A stretch of DNA of 64,000 nt from JBGPTK01 sp963797765 (lineage in GTDB: Bacteria; Acidobacteriota; Terriglobia; Acidiferrales; UBA7541): contig CAWCQU010000007.1 in NCBI GenBank assembly GCA_963797765.1, positions 372,001 to 436,000 on the forward strand, read 5' to 3'. Both the position numbers and the translations under genes were made by a program. Each line of letters begins with the position of its first letter. The first letter of the stretch is position 1. The notes below the pieces were generated by a model. That model was not told the origin of the DNA, did no database searches, and worked only from the letters and a program-made list of their open reading frames with translations. Shown one piece after another: positions 28,194 through 35,845 of the stretch.

Positions 28194-30137
28194 CTAACGA
28201 TAACTCGCTGCTTGCATCTCGAACATCTCTGCGTAGCGTCCGCTGCTCCGGACCAGTTGATCGTGCTTCCCTTGCTCCGCAATCTTTCCGTTCTCGAGCA
28301 CCAGAATGCGGTCCGCCATTTTCACTGTGGAGAAGCGATGCGAGATCAACAGGGCCATCTTGCCCGATGTCAATTCAGCAAACCGTTGATAGACTTCGCG
28401 CTCGGCCCGGGCATCCAGCGCTGCCGTCGGTTCGTCCAGAATCAGCAACTGTGCGTCCCGCAGATAAGCGCGCGCCAAAGCGATTTTTTGCCACTCGCCG
28501 CCGGATAGATCCATACCGTCCCGGAACCGGCTACCCAGCATCTGGTCATATCCCTTGGGAAGTTTGCGAATTACGCTCTCGGCCAAGCTTCGGTTCGCGG
28601 CCGCGCGGATCAGGAACGGATTGGCTTGTTCTTCGATCTTCCCAACCCCAATATTTTGAGAAGCGCTCATTTCATAGCGCATAAAGTCCTGGAAGATCAC
28701 GCCAATTTCCTTCCACAGATCTTCCAGTTTGTAATCGCGCAAGTCCACTCCGTCCAGCAGGATCTTCCCCGCGGTCGGATCGTAAAGGCGCGTCAGCAGT
28801 TTGACGATGGTCGTCTTGCCTTGCCCGTTTTCGCCCACCAGCGCGATCCGCTCCGAAGGTTGCAGACTGAAATTAATGTTGTCCAGGATTTGCCGCGAAG
28901 TGCGCGGATAGGCGAAGGAAACGTTCTTGAACTCGAATCCCTGCCGGATCGGCCTCGGCGCCACCAGCGAATTTGGTTTTGAAAATACTTGCGGCTTTAC
29001 CGCGAAAAAATCCAGCAAATCAGTCAGGAACAGCGCCTCGTTGGCGATGCCGGAAAAAGTGGTGAATACAGCTTGGATATTTGCGCTCGCGCCGGCGATA
29101 GCCCCTGCCATGAAGGTAAGCGTGCCGATCGTCAGCGCTCCGAATACCGTCAGATAAATCACATAAGCGTAGCTGCCGTAATACCCCACCGTGCCCAGCA
29201 GCATCAGAAGCGAGCCTACAATCAGCTTCTTCTTCGCCAGATTCACATTTTGGCCGTGCAGATGATCGGCCACCGACCGAAAGCGATGGACCAGGAACGC
29301 AGCCAACCCATACAGCTTCACTTCCTTTACGCTTTCCTTGCTGCCGCCCAGGATTCTCAAATAGTCCATCTCCCGCCGCGCGGGGGTCTGCTGGAAACTC
29401 AATGCGTACCCCTGGAAAGCATAGTGCGTCTCGCCTAGAAACGCAGGCACCACGCAGACAATCAGCGCGACCAGCAACCAGGGAGAAAAAATCATGATCC
29501 CGGCAGCCAAACTGATCGTCGTGATCACTTCCTGGATCAACCGTCCAGCCGCTTGGATCATGCCGACTCGGTCCATGCTTTGCACTCGCGCCCGATCCAG
29601 TTTGTCGTAGAAAGCGGGATTTTCGTAGGACGTCAAGTCTAGCTGTGAGGCATGCTCCATCACTCGCGTGCTGACATGGAAATTGAAACGGTCCGCCAAA
29701 ACCTTGTCGCAGAAATCCACGAGTCGCGCCAGAATCGCGCCCGCACTCGCCAGCCCAAACTCGACTGCTACCAGCCACCAAAAATAATGTGGAAGCGCCT
29801 TCTGATGCGATGTAAACGCAACGATGGAATCAATAATCGATTTCGTAACGGCCAGCATTGCCAGCGGCATCAGCGCGGCGATTACCCGGAAGCCCAGGCT
29901 CGACCCCACAATGGCTGGCGCGGAATCCCAAACCATCCGCAGCACCGGCGGCAAGTTCTTAAGTCCTCTCACCCGGTCGCGCCAGCTGGGCTGCAATCCC
30001 TTCTTGATTTTTTCGGAGCCGTCATGGCCCGATAGGTGGTTTGATGGCCCACTCGGCGGGTCGCCCTGCTTTGAATGACCCTCGCTGTCACTCCCCGATT
30101 TAGCCTGTGTAGTGTCTCCTGTTAACATTGACCCCAT
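28194..30137 (-). CDS. ABC exporter, fused permease and ATPase (MsbA/MDR half-transporter type)
   Basis: About 647 residues from ATG 30137, which has GGGGAG five bases upstream; the frame extends to 30203 without a good signal. The N-terminal half carries the membrane helices (AIVGSSLGFRVIAALMPLAM, FWWLVAVEFGLASAGAIL, LLMLLGTVGYYGSYAYVIYL). The ATPase half shows Walker A GENGQGKTT near residue 436, signature LSGGEWQKIALARA, Walker B LLILDEPTAALD and H-loop LISHRFSTV. It should dimerise and export a lipid, peptide or drug; the substrate is unknown. The ABC signature LSGGEW is a small variation of LSGGQ. Palindromes upstream at 30230-30242 and 30260-30284 may be regulatory. Confidence 0.92.
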   Translation of the reverse strand: MGSMLTGDTTQAKSGSDSEGHSKQGDPPSGPSNHLSGHDGSEKIKKGLQPSWRDRVRGLKNLPPVLRMVWDSAPAIVGSSLGFRVIAALMPLAMLAVTKSIIDSIVAFTSHQKALPHYFWWLVAVEFGLASAGAILARLVDFCDKVLADRFNFHVSTRVMEHASQLDLTSYENPAFYDKLDRARVQSMDRVGMIQAAGRLIQEVITTISLAAGIMIFSPWLLVALIVCVVPAFLGETHYAFQGYALSFQQTPARREMDYLRILGGSKESVKEVKLYGLAAFLVHRFRSVADHLHGQNVNLAKKKLIVGSLLMLLGTVGYYGSYAYVIYLTVFGALTIGTLTFMAGAIAGASANIQAVFTTFSGIANEALFLTDLLDFFAVKPQVFSKPNSLVAPRPIRQGFEFKNVSFAYPRTSRQILDNINFSLQPSERIALVGENGQGKTTIVKLLTRLYDPTAGKILLDGVDLRDYKLEDLWKEIGVIFQDFMRYEMSASQNIGVGKIEEQANPFLIRAAANRSLAESVIRKLPKGYDQMLGSRFRDGMDLSGGEWQKIALARAYLRDAQLLILDEPTAALDARAEREVYQRFAELTSGKMALLISHRFSTVKMADRILVLENGKIAEQGKHDQLVRSSGRYAEMFEMQAASYR

Positions 30138-30558
30138 CTGTCTCCCCTGACTCCTCAATCGCCGCCAATCTGCCTTTCCTGTCGGCGGCACCCTCAGCCA
30201 CATCCGTCACAAATACAAGTACTTACGGTGCACGCGGCGTGCCAATTCATTGTTATGGATAAGTTACTGTAACACAATAACTTAGATTGAATCTGCCTCA
30301 TTGCATCTTTCCGATTCATGTTCTTTTTCCGGGTCTGGGGAAAGTTCTATCTAGCCAGCCGATATCCCGGATTCAAATGGACTTAACTCCGCAACGCGCA
30401 TCTAAGATTCCCCGGCGATTCTCGATAAGCCCGGAACCCGGATATACCGTCAATCCACCCCTGATCCATACTTGCTCCCTCGAAGGCCTACTTAACTCCT
30501 TCGGCTTCAACGTATTCTGTGCTATGGTTCCCTGCTTCTGGGGAATCGTGGGGCGCCT
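30138..30558. other. Divergent intergenic region, ABC exporter / TauE gene
   Basis: About 420 bases without a gene. It contains two palindromes near the ABC side: GCACGC-G-GCGTGC at 30230-30242 and the nested repeat at 30260-30284, which is listed separately. Confidence 0.6.
30260..30284. promoter_or_regulatory. Nested operator-like palindrome upstream of ABC exporter
   Basis: TAAGTTA (30260-30266) pairs with TAACTTA (30278-30284), and inside it GTTAC-T-GTAAC forms a second perfect palindrome at 30263-30273. It lies about 125 bases before the exporter start. The half-site resembles those of TetR-type or BlaI-type repressors, which often guard exporters, but no regulator gene is nearby. Confidence 0.4.
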
Positions 30559-31395
30559 TTGAACACGCTGGATTTCACGCTTCTGGTTTTTCTGGGTTCG
30601 CTGGCAGCGGGATTCCTGGGGTCATTGACTGGCCTCGGCGGCGGAGTCGTCCTCGTTCCCCTCCTCACCCTCGTCTTCGGAGTTGATCTTCGCTATGCCA
30701 TCGGTGCGTCTCTTGTCTCAGTGATCGCCACTTCCTCCGGCGCGGCCGCAGCCTACGTAAAGGAAGGAATCTCCAATATTCGCGTCGGAATGTTTCTGGA
30801 GATGGCCACAACTTTCGGCGCGATTACCGGTGCCGGCCTCGCTCTTCGCATCCCTCTTTCGGCTATCGCGGTTATCTTTGGTGTCGTGTTGATGTACTCC
30901 GCCTATGCCTCTTTCCGGCCGCAGTCCGAACCAGGTGACGATGGAAAAGTCGACCGCATCGCCACCTTCCTCCGCATGGATGGAGCCTACGAAACTTCAG
31001 AGGGAGTCCATCGATACAATGTGCAGCGCGTTCCGCTCGGTTTTGGCTTGATGTTCATCGCCGGCATTCTTTCCGGTCTATTGGGCATCGGTTCGGGAGC
31101 GGTAAAAGTATTGGCCATGGATCATGCCATGCGCCTCCCATTCAAGGTCTCCACCACTACCAGCAATTTCATGATTGGCGTCACGGCCGCCGCTAGCGCC
31201 GGCATTTATTTGAATCGTGGTTACATCGATCCCGGTCTGGCCATGCCGGTCATGCTGGGTGTTGTCGGCGGATCGCTGGCGGGCGCTCGATTGTTGCCCG
31301 GAGCGAGAGTGAAAGTGCTCCGCGCCGTTTTCAGCTTTGTCATCGCGGCTTTGGCTGTTGAGATGATCTACAATGGCATCGCGGGGAGGTTCTAA
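30559..31395 (+). CDS. TauE/SafE family anion exporter (DUF81)
   Basis: This 278-residue, multi-helix protein starts at TTG 30559. Repeated TauE/SafE text is clear: GSLTGLGGGVVLVPLLTLVFG in the first half and the matching ILSGLLGIGSGAVKVLAMDHAM in the second, followed by STTTSNFMIGVTAAASAG. Family members move sulfite, sulfoacetate or similar organosulfur anions across the inner membrane. The DUF1634 gene begins 2 bases after its stop, a common pairing, so they likely work together. The substrate is not known. Confidence 0.92.
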   Translation: MNTLDFTLLVFLGSLAAGFLGSLTGLGGGVVLVPLLTLVFGVDLRYAIGASLVSVIATSSGAAAAYVKEGISNIRVGMFLEMATTFGAITGAGLALRIPLSAIAVIFGVVLMYSAYASFRPQSEPGDDGKVDRIATFLRMDGAYETSEGVHRYNVQRVPLGFGLMFIAGILSGLLGIGSGAVKVLAMDHAMRLPFKVSTTTSNFMIGVTAAASAGIYLNRGYIDPGLAMPVMLGVVGGSLAGARLLPGARVKVLRAVFSFVIAALAVEMIYNGIAGRF

Positions 31396-31396
31396 T

Positions 31397-31786
31397 ATGC
31401 CCCAGGTTCGCCGCTGGAACGATGTACGGTCCGAGCAAGTGATCGGCCATTTGTTGCGCAGCGGCGTCATCATTTCCGGGAGTGTGGTCTTCCTTGGTGG
31501 CATTCTCTACCTATTGAAATATGGCAAGGCATCCAGAAACTTTGCCGTTTTTCGCGGCGAGCCCACCGACCTTAGCCATGTCTCCGGAATCCTTCGAGAT
31601 ACTTTCGCGCTCCACTCGCGTGGCATCATCCAACTGGGGCTTCTTCTCCTGATCGCAACTCCGGTCGCGCGGGTCGCCTTTTCGATCGCTTCATTTGCTC
31701 TCGAGCGCGATTGGCTTTATGTAAGTGTCACCTTAATCGTTCTCGCTCTTCTTGTTTACAGCATGGCAGGCGGCCGTTTTTTCTAG
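31397..31786 (+). CDS. DUF1634 membrane protein, partner of TauE
   Basis: About 129 residues from ATG 31397, chosen because GGGGAGG lies just upstream; the longer frame from 31373 overlaps the TauE gene. Three hydrophobic helices are visible (SGVIISGSVVFLGGILYLL, GIIQLGLLLLIATPVARVAF, LYVSVTLIVLALLVYSM). The sequence LGLLLLIATPVARV is typical of DUF1634. The family is found almost only beside TauE/SafE transporters and has no defined molecular role. Confidence 0.88.
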   Translation: MPQVRRWNDVRSEQVIGHLLRSGVIISGSVVFLGGILYLLKYGKASRNFAVFRGEPTDLSHVSGILRDTFALHSRGIIQLGLLLLIATPVARVAFSIASFALERDWLYVSVTLIVLALLVYSMAGGRFF

Positions 31787-31923
31787 AATCTGGCAGGCGC
31801 GCCAACCAGCGCCAATCGTGCGGCAGCTTCATGGTTTCCTTCGCAATCGCGTTGTACAATTCCCACGGCCTGCAGCCAGGATCGTGTAAACTCTGCTGTT
31901 TCTGATGGAATGAGGTGATCTCG

Positions 31924-34026
31924 GTGAATATCCACATCCAGCGGCTCCGATCTGCTAAGACGCGGAATGCGAGCCTGGCCATCCTCTGCCTCGGAGTTTC
32001 CCTGGCAATTGGTTCCGCTCCGTATCGATTAAGCGCATCAGGAGTTCCACCAGCCGCCCAAAAAGAGACGAAATCCGCTGCGAAAACAAAGCCTTCAGCG
32101 CAAAATGACTCGCGCGTCACCGATCTCATTCGCACTCTTTTTGCTGCGCGCCAGTTTGAACAAACAGAGATTTCGCCGGACGGAAAGAAAGTTGCCTGGG
32201 TGGAAACGCTCATTGGCAAAGACGGAGCGCCGACAGGTAACACCGCGATTTATGCGAAAGACTTGCAGTCCGCCGCCGCGCCTCGCAGAATCTCAGCCGG
32301 AGACGGAGCCGCCGCTCACGATGAAGCAAATATCGCCTGGTCTCCTGACAGTAAAAGCATCGCATTCCTTTCCGATGCCGCCAAGGCCGGCCAGCTACAG
32401 CTCTACTTGGTCGATGCAACAACCGGCACCGCGCGGAAATTAACGCAATTGAAAGGCGCTCTTTCCTGGCCGGGTTTTTCTCCCGACGGAAAATCCATCA
32501 GCTTCCTGTTCACCGAAAATGCAACTCGCGCCGCTGGCCCGCTGGTTGCCGAAACCCCCGATAGTGGAATCGTCGAAGATCACGTCACCGAGCAGCGCCT
32601 CACTGTGGTGAGTATTGCCTCGGGCAAGGTCCGCCAGATTTCGCCCCCGGATATGTATGTCTATGAGTACGACTGGTCGCCCGACGGTAAACGATTCATC
32701 ACGACTGCCGCGCACGGCTCCGGAGACAACAATTGGTATATCGCCGAGCTTTACACCATCGACGCTTCGAGCGGCGCAGCCAAATCCATCTACAAGCCAC
32801 CACTTCAGATTGCCAATCCTCGCTGGTCTCCCTCCGGCGATCGAATCGCGTTTATTGCCGGCCTGATGAGCGACGAAGGCCAGGTCGGCAACGACATTTT
32901 TGTATTGCCCTCTGCAGGAGGTTCGCCGGGCAATTTGACCCAGGGCCGGAAATCCTCTCCAAGCTGGCTCTCCTGGACTCCCGACGGAAAACGAATCCTC
33001 TTCTCGGAATATGTCGAAGGAGAAAGTGCAATTAGCAGCCTGGAAGTTGCCAGTCTCCGCGCGGACCAATTGTGGCGTGGCCCGGAGAAAATCTCGGCTG
33101 GCGCCTGGGGCATGACTCTCTCGGCTTCAAAAAGCGCCCAGCGCATTGCGGTTGTCCGCCAATCCTTCAGCGCGCCGCCTGAAGTCTGGGCCGGCGCAAT
33201 TGGCGAGTGGAAACAAATTACTTCAATCAACAAAGGATTGAAACCGGCTTGGGGAGACGCAAAAAGCCTCCACTGGACGAATGGCGGTTTTCCGATTCAG
33301 GGTTGGCTTCTCTATCCCCGGCATTTCGATCCAGCGAAAAGGTATCCCCTCGTTGTCAGTGTTCATGGCGGTCCGGCTTCTATTGCATTATCACACTGGC
33401 CCGGCGTTCGCGATTTTGCCGCCGCACTCTCCGGAGTCGAGAATTTCGTTCTGTTTCCCAATCCCCGGGGCAGTTTCGGCGAAGGGGAATCATTTGTGCG
33501 CGCCAATGTGAAGGACTTCGGCTACGGAGATTTTCTCGACATCATGGCCGGCGTCGATCAAGCGGAGATTTCCGCTCCCGTTGATGGCGAACGCCTTGGA
33601 ATTACCGGCTGGAGTTACGGTGGTTATATGTCGATGTGGGCGGTCACTCAAACTACCCGCTTCAAAGCTGCCGTCGTCGGCGCGGGTCTCGCAAATTTCC
33701 AAAGCTATTACGGCGAGAATCGTATCGACAAATGGCTGATTCCTTATTTTGGCAAGTCGGTCTACGATGATCCCGACGTCTATGCCAGAAGCTCGCCGAT
33801 CACATTTATCAAGAGTGTGAAGACTCCTACATTGCTCCTGGTGGGAGATAGCGACGGCGAATGTCCGCCGCCGCAATCGTATGAATTCTGGCACGCCCTG
33901 AAAACGCTGGGAGTCGAAACCCAGTTGGTCATCTACGCCCGCGAAGGACACATATTCGCAAAGCCAGAACATCAGCGCGACGTGATCGAACGAGTTCTAA
34001 CCTGGTTTGAACAACACCTGAAGTAG
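31924..34026 (+). CDS. Secreted S9 family peptidase (prolyl oligopeptidase / dipeptidyl peptidase type)
   Basis: About 700 residues. The open frame begins at GTG 31915, but the GTG at 31924 has GAGG eight bases upstream and is preferred. An N-terminal hydrophobic segment (ASLAILCLGVSLAIG) suggests export. A beta-propeller of TolB/WD40-like repeats (ISPDGKKVAWVE, WSPDSKSIAFLS, FSPDGKSISFLF) precedes an alpha/beta hydrolase domain. The catalytic serine is in GWSYGGYMS (about residue 564), the aspartate in LLVGDSDGECPP and the histidine in GHIFA. It should cleave short peptides in the periplasm. No partner gene is evident; a second S9 peptidase lies at 46662-48716. Confidence 0.92.
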   Translation: MNIHIQRLRSAKTRNASLAILCLGVSLAIGSAPYRLSASGVPPAAQKETKSAAKTKPSAQNDSRVTDLIRTLFAARQFEQTEISPDGKKVAWVETLIGKDGAPTGNTAIYAKDLQSAAAPRRISAGDGAAAHDEANIAWSPDSKSIAFLSDAAKAGQLQLYLVDATTGTARKLTQLKGALSWPGFSPDGKSISFLFTENATRAAGPLVAETPDSGIVEDHVTEQRLTVVSIASGKVRQISPPDMYVYEYDWSPDGKRFITTAAHGSGDNNWYIAELYTIDASSGAAKSIYKPPLQIANPRWSPSGDRIAFIAGLMSDEGQVGNDIFVLPSAGGSPGNLTQGRKSSPSWLSWTPDGKRILFSEYVEGESAISSLEVASLRADQLWRGPEKISAGAWGMTLSASKSAQRIAVVRQSFSAPPEVWAGAIGEWKQITSINKGLKPAWGDAKSLHWTNGGFPIQGWLLYPRHFDPAKRYPLVVSVHGGPASIALSHWPGVRDFAAALSGVENFVLFPNPRGSFGEGESFVRANVKDFGYGDFLDIMAGVDQAEISAPVDGERLGITGWSYGGYMSMWAVTQTTRFKAAVVGAGLANFQSYYGENRIDKWLIPYFGKSVYDDPDVYARSSPITFIKSVKTPTLLLVGDSDGECPPPQSYEFWHALKTLGVETQLVIYAREGHIFAKPEHQRDVIERVLTWFEQHLK

Positions 34027-34343
34027 CTTTCAGCTCTTACCTTTTATAGTCGAGATCCCCTCACCCGGCCGGCTTCGACCGCCGAAGCACTGAACCAAGC
34101 CGATACATCCTCATTTTCCTCATCCCGAACGCAGCCCCCAGCCTGCGTCCAGGACGCTTCTGTGAGACGCCTCGCTGTCATCACGAACCCGGCGCGTCAG
34201 CTACCTCCCAGACGCTGCTACCAGAAGATTCGCCCTTATCCCGAACGGAGTGAGGGACCCCGCGATTACTGAAACTCCCAGGATAAAGTGTTTTTCTCTC
34301 AGTGCGGTCTCAATCCGTCCAGATCCAAATCTCCCCACTCCGC
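34027..34343. other. Convergent intergenic region with REP-like sequence (copy D)
   Basis: About 317 bases between two gene ends. It contains TTATCCCGAACGGAGTGAGG at 34236-34255 followed by GACCCCGCGA, a shorter relative of the REP-like element. Another CTCATCCCGAACG begins near 34119. No gene is visible. Confidence 0.5.
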
Positions 34344-34688
34344 CTACGTAATCCTCTCCACCTGCACCGCGGTTCCGTAAGCCAGCACCTCCGTCACCCC
34401 CTGCATCACTTCATTCGCGTCATAGCGCATCCCAATCACCGCATTCCCCCCGCGTTCCGACGCGTGCTGCAGCATCAATTCCAGCGCATCCTCGCGCGTC
34501 TTTTCGCACATATCCGTGAATAGCGTGATATTCCCGCCCACGATCGTCTGCAGCGACGCTCCAAGAGTCCCGAAAATGCTGCGCGAGCGAACCACAATGC
34601 CGCGCACCAATCCCACCGTCTTCACCACGCGATATCCCGTTATTTCAAATGCCGTAGTCACAAAACTCATCTCCACTCGTTGATACAT
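34344..34688 (-). CDS. YbjQ/UPF0145 family protein
   Basis: This 114-residue protein starts at ATG 34688 with GGAGG ten bases upstream. It matches the YbjQ fold: GYRVVKTVGLVRGIVVRSRS, then EDALELMLQHASERGGNAVIGM and a final AYGTAVQVERI. The family forms pentameric rings with a possible metal-binding surface; its role is unknown and it is annotated as a heavy-metal-binding-domain protein by similarity only. It is a stand-alone cytoplasmic protein here. Confidence 0.9.
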   Translation of the reverse strand: MYQRVEMSFVTTAFEITGYRVVKTVGLVRGIVVRSRSIFGTLGASLQTIVGGNITLFTDMCEKTREDALELMLQHASERGGNAVIGMRYDANEVMQGVTEVLAYGTAVQVERIT

Positions 34689-34941
34689 TCTTAGATTCCT
34701 CCGAAAATCGACATCCCGGAGGGTGATCCTACAGGAGCCCTAATCGCTCAGCAATCGGTGTTTTGCTCCATCGGCGCCAAACGGCCCGTGCCCCAGCCGA
34801 ATCCCATTGTTGGATTGAACCTCAAGATACGTTCAGGTAGTGTTAGACGGGCATTTTGAAAGCAGCAATAGCTCGCTTTCTTTTGGCAACGCCATGCGTC
34901 TAAGCCTTGCGAAGTTATGGAAACTGGATTAAGGAGAAAAC

Positions 34942-35490
34942 ATGCGGAAACATGCGCTTGCAGTTTGTACCCTGATGTTCGTAGCCCTCACCCTCGTAGC
35001 TACCCCCGCCAACGCCCAAGGAGATAAGAGCAGTCGTCCCAGCCCGCCGGCCAAAGCCGATTGCCAGTTTGCGGACGGCAAAACGATCCACGTTGATTAT
35101 TCCAGTCCCCGCATGAATAGTCGCAAGATCTACGGTGAACTCGTTCCGTTTGGCAAGGTTTGGCGCGCCGGCGCGAATGAGGCGACGACCTTTGTCATCG
35201 ACACCGATGTCACCGTCGGCGGCAAAGCCGTTCCTGCAGGCAGCTATACGCTTTTCGCCATCCCCAATGCGGATAAATGGACGCTCATCATTAGCAAGAA
35301 AACGGGCGAGTGGGGAATCCCTTATCCCGGCGAAGCTGATGATTTTGTCCGCACGGACATGAAAGTATCGAAGCTGCCTTCATCAGTCGAAAATTTCACA
35401 ATCTCGTTTAAGAGTTCCGGAAACACTTGCACGTTGCACATGGATTGGGAGACAACCAGCGCTTCCGTAGCTATCTCCGCGAAGAAGTAA
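34942..35490 (+). CDS. Secreted DUF2911 protein
   Basis: This 182-residue protein has an AAGGAG ribosome binding site six bases before the ATG and a clear signal peptide ending near ATPANAQG. DUF2911 text is strong: IHVDYSSPRMNSRKIYGELV, FGKVWRAGANEATTFV, GSYTLFAIPNADKWTLIISK and WGIPYPGEADDFVRTDMKV. The domain is common in Acidobacteriota and Bacteroidota, is predicted to be periplasmic and has no known function. It ends 17 bases from a convergent small gene. Confidence 0.92.
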   Translation: MRKHALAVCTLMFVALTLVATPANAQGDKSSRPSPPAKADCQFADGKTIHVDYSSPRMNSRKIYGELVPFGKVWRAGANEATTFVIDTDVTVGGKAVPAGSYTLFAIPNADKWTLIISKKTGEWGIPYPGEADDFVRTDMKVSKLPSSVENFTISFKSSGNTCTLHMDWETTSASVAISAKK

Positions 35491-35507
35491 AGCAGTATGG
35501 ATCGAGC

Positions 35508-35717
35508 CTACGGCGGGGGGATAGTGGAAAGTTTCCTCCCGCGTAGGCCCGTCACCAACAGCCACAGGCCGACGAAGAAGAATAAAGCCATCATCATCAG
35601 GAATACGGGCATCCACTCATGTTGCCCGCGCGCCACAATGAATGGCATGGCCTGAATCACTCTTACGAGTGCGACCAGCACCAGAATTGCTCCCAAAATC
35701 ACTTTCCATAGAACCAT
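35508..35717 (-). CDS. Small two-helix membrane protein of unknown function
   Basis: This 69-residue protein starts at ATG 35717 behind a GGAGAAGGAGAG stretch. Two hydrophobic segments are visible (VILGAILVLVALVRVI and MPVFLMMMALFFFVGLWLLV), separated by a short loop with QHEWMP, and the tail is basic (RGRK). The longer frame to 35942 overlaps the acylase gene and is unlikely. I do not recognise a family. It may be cotranscribed with the acylase gene 128 bases upstream. Confidence 0.6.
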   Translation of the reverse strand: MVLWKVILGAILVLVALVRVIQAMPFIVARGQHEWMPVFLMMMALFFFVGLWLLVTGLRGRKLSTIPPP

Positions 35718-35845
35718 TTCTTTTATCTCTCCTTCTCCCCTTTCAAGCGGCTTCCGAAATCCCCGCGGGGCCACTCTACCACTTTTGCCCCGATGCGCGG
35801 AGGTCAACACCGTAATCTCTCCTCCCTCGCACCGCGACACGAAAA

